Shown here in pieces: positions 1 through 11,808 of a DNA stretch of 20,009 nt. The translations under genes and the position numbers were made by a program. Origin of the DNA: Tateyamaria sp. (GTDB lineage: Bacteria > Pseudomonadota > Alphaproteobacteria > Rhodobacterales > Rhodobacteraceae); assembly GCA_018668195.1 (NCBI GenBank), contig JABITU010000062.1, forward strand, positions 1-20,009, in the 5' to 3' direction. How positions within the stretch are numbered: the first letter of the stretch is position 1; each line of letters begins with the position of its first letter. A model generated the notes under the pieces. It saw nothing but the letters and a program-made list of their open reading frames with translations, had not been told where the DNA came from and did not search any database.

Positions 1-632
1 AGTGAATTGACGCCCATCTGTCGGTCACCTTCGAGCGCTTTGAAATCGTTCAGTGTCATGATGCCATGCGCGCCTAATCCATATAAAAGTGCGACAACCA
101 GCACCTCTGCGCGTGGCGCACCTGCGCTCAGAACCGCCGCTCCGGTGATCCAGGGCAATGTCTCATAACTTAGTCCGACCAGCCCGGGCCCCCACCAGCC
201 TGATCGTTTCAACCTAACAGGTTCTGCGGAGTAGGCCCAAGCTGCCAGCACACCAACGACCGTAGCGGCAAACCCCCATAACCCCAACTGCCAGCCGACA
301 AAAAGAGACAGGCCAGACATTGCCAGTGCGATCCAAAGGCCCCATCGGCCGGGAATGCGACCAGATGGGATCGGGCGGCCGGGTTCGTTGATGGCGTCGA
401 CATGGCGGTCGCACCAATCATTTGCAGCTTGGCTCATTCCGCAAACGATGGGCCCGGCCAGTATCACGCCTAGTAGAACCAGTTGCCATTGGTCGATCGG
501 CGATACATCTGACGAGATCACGCCACACACATAGGCCCACATCGGTGGAAACCACGTGATCGGCTTGATCAAACGCAGGGCAGCCGCAGGTTCTGGAAAA
601 CGGCGTTCATGTAAGGATTGGCTAACATCCAT
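1..632 (-). CDS. bchG: Bacteriochlorophyll synthase BchG (partial, C-terminal end beyond left edge)
   Basis: Membrane prenyltransferase of the UbiA family that esterifies bacteriochlorophyllide a with geranylgeranyl or phytyl diphosphate, the last main step to bacteriochlorophyll a. The minus strand from the ATG at 632 reads open to the window edge (210 codons; complete family members are roughly 300 residues). It has the first Asp-rich motif NDWCDRHVD at about residues 71-79, followed by INEPGRPIPSG (81-91), and the second motif NDFKALEGD at about 195-203. These motifs separate chlorophyll synthases from other UbiA proteins. Hydrophobic stretches at about 50-66, 98-135 and 176-190 are likely membrane segments. 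An in-frame TGA at 638-636 fixes ATG 632 as the first usable start. No Shine-Dalgarno sequence precedes it; a PpsR operator sits there instead. Identity is very likely. Confidence 0.95.
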   Translation of the reverse strand, partial: MDVSQSLHERRFPEPAAALRLIKPITWFPPMWAYVCGVISSDVSPIDQWQLVLLGVILAGPIVCGMSQAANDWCDRHVDAINEPGRPIPSGRIPGRWGLWIALAMSGLSLFVGWQLGLWGFAATVVGVLAAWAYSAEPVRLKRSGWWGPGLVGLSYETLPWITGAAVLSAGAPRAEVLVVALLYGLGAHGIMTLNDFKALEGDRQMGVNS

Positions 633-633
633 G

Positions 634-651
634 TGTCAACTATGTCTGACA
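634..651 (-). promoter_or_regulatory. PpsR/CrtJ operator TGT-N12-ACA before bchG
   Basis: The sequence TGTCAACTATGTCTGACA matches the known PpsR/CrtJ consensus TGT-N12-ACA exactly, with 4-bp symmetric arms (TGTC/GACA). It lies 2 bases upstream of the bchG ATG and would make bchG, and whatever follows it, a PpsR target. The motif match is seen directly; binding is inferred from PpsR being encoded next door. Confidence 0.7.
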
Positions 652-667
652 CTTTGAGTCGACGCAA
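639..667 (-). promoter_or_regulatory. Possible weak sigma70-type promoter for bchG
   Basis: On the minus strand, TTGCGT (667-662) and CATAGT (644-639) are 17 bases apart. They match the -35 and -10 consensus at only 3 and 4 of 6 positions. A start about 7 bases downstream would fall at the bchG ATG, giving a leaderless mRNA consistent with the missing Shine-Dalgarno sequence. Read-through from ppsR is an equally good explanation. Confidence 0.3.
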
Positions 668-686
668 GTGCTGGTGGCGCAACGTA

Positions 687-2099
687 TTACTCTTTGGCAA
701 GCAAGCCGTACTTGCGCAGCTTTACATATAGTGACTGCCGCGACAGGCCGAGCATTTCGGCGGCCGCAACACGGTTATTCTTGGTCAGACTTACTGCCGT
801 TTCGATACACATCTTTTCGACGACATCGGTGGTTTCGGCGACAATATCCTTGAGAGAAGAAGACCCAACAAGATCCATGACATTGTTGCGTGGCTCTTGC
901 AGGGCATTCGCTCCTTCAGACTTTCTAACACCTTCGAGGCGACTGACATCCCTGAGAATCAGTGCGACCACTGGGTTCTCTGGATCATCGAGCCGTGTCG
1001 CAGATACTTCTACTGGAACGCGCCCACCAAGGTCATTGACAAGCTTGGTGCTGTAGACGCGCATCTGGCCAGCTTTGCCAGTGTTGCCTAGCAAAACATC
1101 CAGATCAATCTGACCACGGGCTACGAAATCAGATAGCGTGTTGCCAACAATATCGCTCATGTGGGCTGCCCCGACGAGGTCAAGGAACGCGGTGTTTACA
1201 GATAGGACTGCGCCGCGCGTATCCATGAAGGCGATGCCGTCGGTTGTCTGATGGAACAGGGCGGCGGCATGGTTGGCAGTTGCATTGGGCGCAACGGAAG
1301 TTCGGACATCATTTTTTAGCTTACACATCAGCACACGTTGGCCGGCGGCTCGAAATACAAATGGTTCAATGGTCAATGTCTGGCGCGTCCGCGTGGCGCG
1401 CACTGTTACGGGGTGTGCGTCATCTGAAAGGGTCGCGTTGATCAGACTTTCAATCAGTTCGCTGCCCGACCTATCCGAGAAGAGGCTGGCAAACGTTGCA
1501 CCAGTTAAAGCCTCAGCCTTGAGGCCCAGCAAAGCGGCTGCATGCACGTTCGCGTCATCAATTCGACCGGTCTGGACCGAGACGAACACCACTGCATCAT
1601 CAGCATTGGCCATAACAACCCGGTAGCGCGCGTCATATTCGCGACGCGCCTCATAGCCTTGTTCCAGCGCGATTTGCGCCTGCACCAGCTGTTGCTGAGT
1701 TTCTGCGATTGGGCGCAAGTCTCGACCAAGCAGTAAGACGGCGTCTTCGTGACCAAACCGATGGAATGTGTAACGCACTGGATATTGCCAGACGGCATTG
1801 TCCGAATGATTCAGTTCCATAGGCTTCCGCGGCGCTGTTCCGGACAGATATTCGGAATGGGCAATTTTGAATTTGTTGATGCTGTCCTCTGTCAGGAACT
1901 CAACGACAGGGCGTCCTTCCCAATGCTTGAGGTTGCCAAAGCTGTCATCGTTCGAATTAATCACAACGGACAGGATTGTCGCCTGAGCCGATACAACCAG
2001 CGCAATATCCGAAGCCGCACCTATGATACTGCCAAGAAATTCTGGCTCAATGAGCGGCACAGAGCCGCTTGTCCAAAAATTGCTGCCTCCGGTTGTCAT
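687..2099 (-). CDS. ppsR: Transcriptional repressor PpsR/CrtJ
   Basis: Redox- and light-responsive repressor of photosynthesis genes that binds TGT-N12-ACA sites. The 470-residue protein has the family's usual length and layout: an N-terminal PAS-like region (about 15-125), a Gln-rich linker (about 132-158, with TQQQLVQAQIALEQ), PAS1 (about 159-262), PAS2 (about 278-390), and a C-terminal Fis-type helix-turn-helix (about 440-468, with RVAAAEMLGLSRQSLYVKL). It has only two cysteines, C259 and C431, which seem to correspond to the redox cysteines C251 and C424 described for Rhodobacter PpsR; C431 is in the HTH-proximal segment EKMCIETA. The ATG overlaps the ppaA stop (ATGA at 2099-2096), so the two are probably translationally coupled. 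Targets are visible in this window at 634-651, 2965-2982 and 3110-3127. Confidence 0.97.
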   Translation of the reverse strand: MTTGGSNFWTSGSVPLIEPEFLGSIIGAASDIALVVSAQATILSVVINSNDDSFGNLKHWEGRPVVEFLTEDSINKFKIAHSEYLSGTAPRKPMELNHSDNAVWQYPVRYTFHRFGHEDAVLLLGRDLRPIAETQQQLVQAQIALEQGYEARREYDARYRVVMANADDAVVFVSVQTGRIDDANVHAAALLGLKAEALTGATFASLFSDRSGSELIESLINATLSDDAHPVTVRATRTRQTLTIEPFVFRAAGQRVLMCKLKNDVRTSVAPNATANHAAALFHQTTDGIAFMDTRGAVLSVNTAFLDLVGAAHMSDIVGNTLSDFVARGQIDLDVLLGNTGKAGQMRVYSTKLVNDLGGRVPVEVSATRLDDPENPVVALILRDVSRLEGVRKSEGANALQEPRNNVMDLVGSSSLKDIVAETTDVVEKMCIETAVSLTKNNRVAAAEMLGLSRQSLYVKLRKYGLLAKE

Positions 2100-2875
2100 C
2101 CTCGGCCTATTGCTTTCCGCCGCTTGGTGCAGAAGCCAACGACATCCTTGGGAGAATTCGTCACCAAATCTACGCCTGTTAATTCTTTGATGCCGTCCAC
2201 ATCGCCTCTAATCGCTCCGCCAAGGGCGATTACAGGAACAGGATTCGCATTGGTCTTGATTTCTTGAACGGTCATGGAAATGGCGCCAAGCGGGTAAGCT
2301 CGCGCGCAAGACATAAGAACCATATCTGGCTGATCGCCAATAATTCTTGCCAGCACCTGTTTAGGGGTTTCACAAAACGAGATGGCTGCATCACATCCCA
2401 GTCGGCGCAACTGGGCGGCGACAACGTTTGCACCCAGAAAATGCTGTTCCCCCTCTGGTACGATCATTAGAGCGCTTAAAACGTCTCTTATGCCCGCTGC
2501 AGGTAAATGTGGCATTTCCGCGGTTGCTTCGGTTAGCAATGCCTGAAGTCTTAAAGAGCCGATCGTGACATCAGCAAAATCGATATCAGACGTTTGCCAC
2601 ATCTGCCCAAGTTCGATTGCTGCCTGCGGCACATAAAGATCAATGATGGCATCAACTGTCAGCCTGTATCCGCGCAGCTCATGCATCACTTGCACCGGAT
2701 CGAACAGGTTTTGTGACAGTGATGCGCGCACTAAATAGTCAAAGATAACTTTGCGCGCACCAGCAGGATTCACAGTCTGACGTTCGGACAGCAATGAAAC
2801 AACCTGCGCAGCCAGCGGCTCCGTATCCAAGCCAGCGCTAGGGTCAATCATGTCATAAGTGTCGTCGTTCGCCAT
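2096..2875 (-). CDS. ppaA: Cobalamin-binding antirepressor PpaA/AerR
   Basis: Known family members bind vitamin B12 in a light-dependent way and counteract or modify PpsR/CrtJ. The 259-residue product has a helical N-terminal half (about 20-120) and a C-terminal B12-binding Rossmann-like half (about 130-235). The latter shows EGEQHFLGANVVAAQLRRLG, placing a histidine at residue 145, the position described as the cobalamin ligand in Rhodobacter capsulatus AerR. I chose the ATG at 2875 because GAGG (2885-2882) lies 6 bases upstream. A TTG at 2887 in the same frame overlaps that ribosome-binding site and is unlikely. The gene is divergent from bchF and shares its control region. It overlaps ppsR by 4 bases, so activator and repressor are made from one message. 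The symbol aerR is equally valid. Confidence 0.94.
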   Translation of the reverse strand: MANDDTYDMIDPSAGLDTEPLAAQVVSLLSERQTVNPAGARKVIFDYLVRASLSQNLFDPVQVMHELRGYRLTVDAIIDLYVPQAAIELGQMWQTSDIDFADVTIGSLRLQALLTEATAEMPHLPAAGIRDVLSALMIVPEGEQHFLGANVVAAQLRRLGCDAAISFCETPKQVLARIIGDQPDMVLMSCARAYPLGAISMTVQEIKTNANPVPVIALGGAIRGDVDGIKELTGVDLVTNSPKDVVGFCTKRRKAIGRG

Positions 2876-2955
2876 TCTATACCTCAAATCGGCAGGAACG
2901 CAGTCGATGACTCTGTAGCTTTAGAGCCGCAAATCCCGAAAGGTGCCTGACTGGA

Positions 2956-2973
2956 CAGTTGATATGTCAACTG
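2956..2973. repeat. 7-bp-arm palindrome overlapping a PpsR operator
   Basis: CAGTTGA-TATG-TCAACTG is a perfect inverted repeat with a 4-base centre. Its right arm uses the same TGTCAAC bases as the left half of the adjoining PpsR operator, so the two dyads cannot easily be occupied independently. It could be a site for a second regulator or an auxiliary PpsR contact. Confidence 0.6.
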
Positions 2974-2982
2974 AATTTGACA
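2965..2982. promoter_or_regulatory. PpsR/CrtJ operator, ppaA-proximal
   Basis: TGTCAACTGAATTTGACA fits TGT-N12-ACA exactly and has perfect 6-bp arms (TGTCAA/TTGACA), the most symmetric of the three sites in the window. It lies 90 bases upstream of the ppaA ATG and about 200 upstream of bchF. It may control ppaA-ppsR (autoregulation) as well as bchF. Confidence 0.8.
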
Positions 2983-3109
2983 GATTTCGGTTTTCACTGC
3001 GTATGCCGTATCTCCTATATACGTGAAAGTGACTATGATTTAAAGGATTTTCGCTGAATATATCTGACAAACTCGCTCAAGCAGACTGAACAGCAAGGAA
3101 TCATTGGAC

Positions 3110-3127
3110 TGTAAGTTTTAATTGACA
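3110..3127. promoter_or_regulatory. PpsR/CrtJ operator, bchF-proximal
   Basis: TGTAAGTTTTAATTGACA fits TGT-N12-ACA exactly. Its 3' half contains the TTGACA taken as the bchF -35 box (3122-3127), so bound PpsR would directly block RNA polymerase. Confidence 0.8.
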
Positions 3128-3150
3128 CTTTTCATCTGTCGCAGATACCT
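3122..3150 (+). promoter_or_regulatory. Probable promoter of the bchF-hemA operon
   Basis: A perfect -35 hexamer TTGACA (3122-3127) is followed after 16-17 bases by a weak -10 region, GATACC/ATACCT (3144-3150). A start near 3157 would leave a leader of about 25 bases before the bchF ATG. The -35 is clear and the -10 is poor, which fits a promoter needing an activator, but that is inference. Confidence 0.5.
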
Positions 3151-3182
3151 TGAACGCAGAATTATGCATGAGGTCAGTGTTA

Positions 3183-5003
<1,821 letters not shown>

Positions 5004-5007
<4 letters not shown>

Positions 5008-6554
5008 AGCTGACGGTCTGGACATACGAAGGACCGCCCCATGTGGGTGCCATGCGGGTGGCCACGGGGATGACCGGGCTGCACTATGTGTTGCATGCCC
5101 CGCAGGGCGATACCTATGCCGATCTACTATTCACCATGATCGAACGGCGCAATCATCGCCCGCCCGTCACCTACACCACCTTTCAGGCCCGAGATCTGGG
5201 GGCAGACACCGCGAATCTATTCAAAACAGCAGCGCAGGATGCGTATGACAGATTTGCGCCAGAGGCGATTATCGTTGGCGCCTCTTGCACGGCTGAACTG
5301 ATCCAGGACGATCCCGGCGGCATGGCAGAAACGATGGGCCTGCCGGTGCCGGTTATCCCGCTTGAGCTGCCATCCTATCAGCGCAAAGAAAACTTTGGCG
5401 CGGACGAGACATTCTTTCAGATTGTAAAGGCGCTGGCCCGGCCGATGCAACGTAGTGCGCGAGTGACGGCCAACCTGATCGGTCCAACGGCCCTTGGTTT
5501 CCGTCACCGAGATGACATTCAAGAAATTACTGCGCTGTTGTCAGATATGGGCATAAGCGTGAATGTAGTGGCACCGATGACGGCCTCACCCGGCGATATT
5601 GTCCGCATGGGTGCTGCGCATTTTAACGTGCTGATGTACCCCGAAACAGCCGAGTCCGCTGCACGCTGGATGGAGCGTGAATTGGGCCAGCCGTTTACAA
5701 AAACTGTGCCGATCGGCGTTGGTGCGACTCGTGATTTCGTGAATGAAGTCGCCGAATTGACGGGGGTTGCTCCCTATCTGGATGACAGCCGGTTGCGTTT
5801 GCCGTGGTACTCTAAGTCGGTTGACAGCACATACCTTACGGGCAAGCGCGTATTTTTGTTTGGGGATGGGACGCATGTTTTGGCTGCCGCGCGTGTGGCG
5901 GCAGACGAAATGGGCTTCGAGGTCGTGGGCATGGGGTGCTACAACCGTGAAATGGCACGCCCTGTGCGCGCCAAAGCCAAGGAAATGGGCCTGCAGGCGA
6001 CGATTACCGACGATTACCTTGAGGTTGAGCGTGTGATCGAGGCGCTGCAGCCCGAGATGATCCTGGGCACCCAGATGGAACGCCACATTGGAAAGCGTCT
6101 TGGCATTCCTTGTGCAGTGATTTCCGCACCTGTGCACGTACAGGATTTCCCGGCGCGCTATTCTCCTCAGATGGGCATCGAGGGAGCCAACGTGCTTTTT
6201 GACACATGGGTACATCCCTTGGTCATGGGGCTCGAAGAGCATCTGCTTCACATGTTCCGCGATGATTTTGAATTCCACGACGCTGCGGGTGCGTCGCATC
6301 ACGGAGGTCATTCGCCGGTGCCAAACGCAGATGCCGCGGTACCCGAAAAATCCCGTCGGGAAAGTTCCATTCCGCAGCAAACTCAGGACGGCGATGTTAT
6401 CTGGCTTGACGATGCAGAGCGCGAACTAAAAAAGATCCCGTTCTTTGTACGTGGCAAGGCACGTCGGAACACTGAAACATTCGCCGCCGAACGTGGCGTG
6501 GCGCAAATCTCTGTCGATACGCTATACGAGGCAAAGGCACATTATGCGCGATGA
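5004..6554 (+). CDS. bchB: Dark-operative protochlorophyllide reductase, B subunit BchB
   Basis: Partner of BchN in the catalytic NB component of the enzyme. The 516-residue length is normal. D36 (in APQGD), the unusual aspartate ligand of the NB-cluster, C95 (GASCTAE), and D274 ([13 protein letters not shown]), reported as the substrate proton donor, all fall at the same numbers as in R. capsulatus BchB. The C-terminal region (about 420-516) contains the light-independent reductase-type tail with a poorly conserved linker. The ATG lacks a clear Shine-Dalgarno sequence and overlaps the stop of the upstream 15-codon frame, so its translation probably depends on upstream ribosomes. The 3' end overlaps bchH by 11 bases. 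Confidence 0.97.
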
Positions 6555-9500
6555 AACTGGCATCATGGGGCGCATGCCCGGCTACCGCGTGGTTATAATC
6601 ACGCTGGACAGCCATGCCGCAGGCCCCGGACGCCGTGCAATGGACGTTCTTGCCACTGACTATCCCGGATTGGATCTGCAGATCCATGCGGCCGCTGAGT
6701 GGGGCGAAACCCCCGGCGCCTTCGAGGCGGCCGAAGAGGCCGTGCGCAACGGTGACATAATCATAGCCAATCTTTTGTTCCTCGAAGAGCACGTGGCGCG
6801 TATTCTGCCTGCCCTGCGTGCACGACGCGATCACTGCGATGCTATGATCGGCGTGGTGGCGGATGCCGAGGTTGTCAAGCTTACGCGCATGGGTACGTTG
6901 GATATGACGGCACCTCCCTCAACCATGGGCAAGCTGATGAAGCGCCTGCGTGGTTCATCCAAGCCGTCGACCGAGAGTGGTGCCAAGAAGATGGCAATGC
7001 TGCGTCGCTTGCCGAAGATCCTGAAATATCTGCCGGGCAAGGCGCAGGACTTGCGCGCGTGGTTCCTTGTCATGCAATACTGGCTGGGCGGATCGGACGA
7101 CAACGTACGCTCTATGATCCAGTTCCTGCTGAACCGGTATGCTACGGACACCGGCTGGCAAGAGTCACCAGAGGCCGCAGCCCCAATCGATTACCCTGAC
7201 GTAGGTCTATATCATCCTGACCTGCCGCATCGTATCACCACCGACCCAACCGACTTACCTGGCCCCGTTGGCGCCGAATTGACTGTGGGCGTAGTAATGT
7301 TGCGGTCTTATGTCCTTAGCTCAGACACGGCCCACTACGATGGTGTCATTCGCGGTCTTGAGGCAAAAGGCATACGCGTTTTGCCTGCCTTTTCCGGGGG
7401 GTTGGATGCGCGGCCGGCGATCGACGCGTATTTCGGGGGCAAGATCGATGCGTTGGTATCATTAACCGGGTTCTCGTTGGTGGGTGGCCCTGCTTATAAT
7501 GACAACGATGCGGCGATCGAAGTTCTGAGTGTGCTGGATGTGCCCTATGTCGCGGCACATTCGCTCGAGTTTCAGACCCTTGGGCAATGGGCCGACAGCT
7601 CTGGTGGACTGGGCCCGATCGAGACGACAATGCTTGTTGCGCTGCCTGAGTTGGACGGTGCAACATGTCCGTCAGTCTTTGGTGGGCGGCTTGGGCCAGA
7701 GGGATGCGGCGGATGTGCGCATGCCTGTCAAGTCGTCGAACCCAAGGCCATGGTGCCTTGTCATGAGCGTATTGATCGTCTTACGGAAAAAGTGCGGCGA
7801 GTCGCTCGCTTGCGCCGCAAACAGAACGCCGAAAAGAAGATTGGGGTTGTCCTGTTTGGTTTTCCACCTAATGCTGGCGCGACTGGGACAGCAGCTTATC
7901 TAAGCGTATTTGAAAGCCTTTTCAACACCTTGCATGAGATGAAGGCGCGTGGATATATTGTCGAAGTCCCCGATAGCGTAGATGCGCTGCGTGCACTCGT
8001 CTTGCAAGGCAACGCGGCGCAGTACGGCCAAGAGGCCAATGTCGCAGCGCACGTGTCAGCCGATACAATTGTGCGCACCAGCCCACATCTTTCCGAGATC
8101 GAGGCCGTGTGGGGCCCAGCCCCCGGTCGTGTCCAATCAGACGGGCGCGGCGTTTTCGTGCTTGGCAAGGATCTGGGCAATGTCTTTGTTGGTGTGCAGC
8201 CCGCCTTTGGTTATGAGGGTGACCCCATGCGGCTGCTCTTTGAAAAGGGATTTGCGCCGACACACGCGTTTTCAACATTTTATAGCTGGCTGCGCGACAC
8301 CTATTGCGTGGACGCGCTGCTGCATTTCGGCATGCATGGTGCGCTTGAATTTATGCCTGGTAAGCAGGCGGGAATGGGTGCCAGGGATTGGCCAGACCGG
8401 CTGATTGGCGACATGCCAAACGTCTATCTCTATGCAGCCAACAATCCGTCAGAGGCATCGTTAGCCAAACGCCGGTCAGGCGCTGTAATGGTCACTCATC
8501 TGACGCCACCACTGGCGCAATCGGGTCTTTACAAGGGGCTGGCTGACCTCAAAGACAGTTTGACACGGTGGCGAAGCCTTGATGCGGACAACAAAACAGT
8601 CCGCGCTGAATTGGAAGCGTTGATTGTTGAGCAGGCCGAAGCGGTGGACATGGGTGGCACATCGCCCGATGCACTGTGGTTGAAACTGCTTGAGACAGAA
8701 AATGCATTGATCCCGGATGGGCTGCATGTCGTCGGAACCAAATTTACCGACGCGCAGCGCGCCGAATACCTTGATCTTATGCCCCATGCAGACAAAGCGG
8801 CCCGAGACAGGGTGGATGCCCTGTTGCAGAACGAAACAGAGCTGACCGCATTGATGAATGCGCTAGATGCACGGTTCATACCGCCCGTGCCGGGCGGTGA
8901 TCTGATCCGGTCGACTGATATCTTGCCCACGGGGCGCAATATTCATGCCTTTGATCCCTTCCGGATGCCAACGGCCTATGCCTGTCGCGACGGTGCGAAA
9001 CAGGCGCAGCTGTTGCTGGATACGCATCCAACCTTGCCGCGTTCGATTGCGCTGGTGCTTTGGGGGTCTGACAACATCAAGTCTGATGGGGGACCGATTG
9101 CCCAAGCGCTGGCCCTGATGGGCTGCACCCCTCGTTTTGATAGCTTTGGCCGTCTTGCCGGTGCCGACCTCATCCCGCTGGAAGAGCTAGGCCGCCCGCG
9201 GATTGACGTGGTCATGACCCTCTCGGGCATCTTCCGCGATCTTCTGCCTTTGCAAAGCCGGATGCTGGCCGAGGCTGCGCTGAAATGTGCCAAGGCCGAT
9301 GAACCTGTTGAGATGAACTATGTGCGCGCGCATGCTTTGGCCTATGCCGAAACTCAGGGCTGCGATTTGGAAACGGCGAGCCTGCGTGTCTTTTCTAACG
9401 CCGAAGGTGCCTATGGATCGAATGTAAACCAGTTGGTTGACAGCTCTGCTTTTGGGGACGAAGACGAACTGGCCGATGCCTATGAGAACCGAAAAAGCTT

Positions 9501-10100
9501 TGCTTATGGCGTCGATGGCAAATCTGCTGCCAATCCCAAGCTTCTGCAACAGGCGTTGGCGGATGTTGAACTGGCCTATCAGAACCTGGAGTCGGTCGAG
9601 CTTGGGGTAACGACGGTTGATCATTATTTCGACACGCTCGGTGGGATCGCGCGGGCGGTGAAGCGCGCGCGTGGGTCGGATGCTGCGGTCTATATCGGGG
9701 ATCAGACGCGCGGCGCAGCCAAGGTACGTACGCTCAAGGATCAGGTTGCTCTCGAGACGCGGGCCCGGTCGCTCAACCCGAAATTCTTTGAGGGCCTTTT
9801 GAAGCATGGGGCAGAAGGCGTGCGCCAGATCGAGGCGCATCTGACCAATACAATGGGCTGGTCTGCAACGACCGGGCAGGTCGATGATTGGGTCTATCAA
9901 CGCATTTCCGAAACCTTTGTGCTGGATGACGACATGCGCCAGAGGCTGGCAGATTTGAACCCGACAGCGTCCAGCCGCATGGCGAACCGCCTGCTCGAAG
10001 CATCGGATCGGAACTATTGGCAGCCTGATGCTGATACTCTGACAGCTTTGCAGGACGCAGCCGACGCATTGGAAGACAAGCTCGAAGGGATCGCAGCCGA

Positions 10101-10104
<4 letters not shown>
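6544..10104 (+). CDS. bchH: Magnesium chelatase large subunit BchH
   Basis: Porphyrin-binding catalytic subunit of the Mg chelatase; with the ATPase partners BchI and BchD it inserts Mg2+ into protoporphyrin IX, the first committed step to bacteriochlorophyll. The 1186-residue length is normal for the CobN/BchH family. Family landmarks include [13 protein letters not shown] near the N-terminus and [14 protein letters not shown] in the core. A cysteine cluster C388-x2-C391-x3-C395-x10-C406 lies in the region where R. capsulatus BchH has been reported to hold a 4Fe-4S cluster. ATG 6544 is chosen because AAAGG (6533-6537) lies 6 bases upstream; the frame is open back to 6445, inside bchB, and those residues are not family-like. 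Its stop overlaps the next small open frame. Confidence 0.97.
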
Positions 10105-11125
<1,021 letters not shown>

Positions 11126-11127
11126 TC

Positions 11128-11808
11128 ATGGCCTATGACCGAACCCGTGCGCAGGTCGAGGATTACTTTGACCGCACCGCGACCAAGACGTGGGAGCGAC
11201 TGACGTCAGATGCGCCTGTGTCTTGGATACGCGGGACAGTACGAGCAGGTCGTGAACAAATGCGCGCTTTGATGTTGTCGCGCTTGCCAAAAGATATGCG
11301 CGGCGCACGGGTGCTGGATGCTGGATGTGGAGCAGGGCCTGCAACAATTGAACTGGCCGAGCGTGGGGCCACCGTGGTTGCCGCAGATATATCTCCGCAG
11401 TTGATTGAAATTGCGCGTTCGCGTTTGCCGGCGGATCTACGTCGTCAGGTAACGTTTCATGCAGGTGATATGTTTGACCCCAAGCTGGGTCAGTTCGATG
11501 CGATGATCGCAATGGACAGCATGATCTATTATACTGCAGAAGATATCGGTGTCAGTCTGGCCAAGCTGGAACGCCGCGTACGCGGGCCGATCGTTTTTAC
11601 CGTAGCGCCGCGTACACCTGCTTTGATGGTGATGTGGTACGCGGGCAAGGCCTTTCCTCGTTCTGATCGTTCGCCTGTGATGGTGCCTCATGCGCAACCA
11701 GAGCTGGCCCGAGTTGCAAAGACATGCGGCGTGCGGCGGATGCTGCGCCCGGTCGACCGTATCACTTCCGGCTTTTACATCTCTGAAGCACTGGAGTTGC
11801 GCCCATGA
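11128..11808 (+). CDS. bchM: Mg-protoporphyrin IX O-methyltransferase BchM
   Basis: Transfers a methyl group from S-adenosylmethionine to the C13 propionate of Mg-protoporphyrin IX, the product of BchH. The 226-residue protein has the class I methyltransferase glycine-rich motif VLDAGCGAGPATIELA at about 62-77, and the acidic end of strand 2 (AADIS) at about 87. The N-terminal MAYDRTRAQVEDYFDRTATKTWERL resembles other BchM proteins. Only 2 bases separate it from bchL. Its stop overlaps the lhaA start by 4 bases (ATGA). No strong Shine-Dalgarno sequence is seen, so coupling to bchL translation is likely. Confidence 0.96.
   Translation: MAYDRTRAQVEDYFDRTATKTWERLTSDAPVSWIRGTVRAGREQMRALMLSRLPKDMRGARVLDAGCGAGPATIELAERGATVVAADISPQLIEIARSRLPADLRRQVTFHAGDMFDPKLGQFDAMIAMDSMIYYTAEDIGVSLAKLERRVRGPIVFTVAPRTPALMVMWYAGKAFPRSDRSPVMVPHAQPELARVAKTCGVRRMLRPVDRITSGFYISEALELRP

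Larger units (their letters stand above)
2876..3182. promoter_or_regulatory. Divergent ppaA/bchF control region
   Basis: These 307 bases separate two divergent transcription units and carry no gene. They hold two perfect PpsR operators (2965-2982 and 3110-3127), whose centres are 145 bp apart, and a palindrome (2956-2973) that shares bases with the first operator. Both operators end in TTGACA, a perfect sigma70-type -35 hexamer on the plus strand; the first also shows TTGACA on the minus strand. Repressor bound at both sites could act together by looping, but this is inference. The stretch 2983-3109 is AT-rich and shows no other motif I can name. Confidence 0.8.

Noticed and set aside
3150..3182. 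TTG-initiated extension of BchF
   Set aside because: The added residues come from the promoter region, and the ATG at 3183 has a Shine-Dalgarno sequence and a family-typical N-terminus.
5586..6380. 264-codon open frame on the minus strand opposite bchB
   Set aside because: Antisense shadow of bchB; the sense product carries all catalytic residues, and the antisense frame has no recognisable motif.
6445..6543. Upstream extension of BchH inside bchB
   Set aside because: The residues do not resemble BchH, whereas ATG 6544 has AAAGG at good distance and matches the usual protein length.
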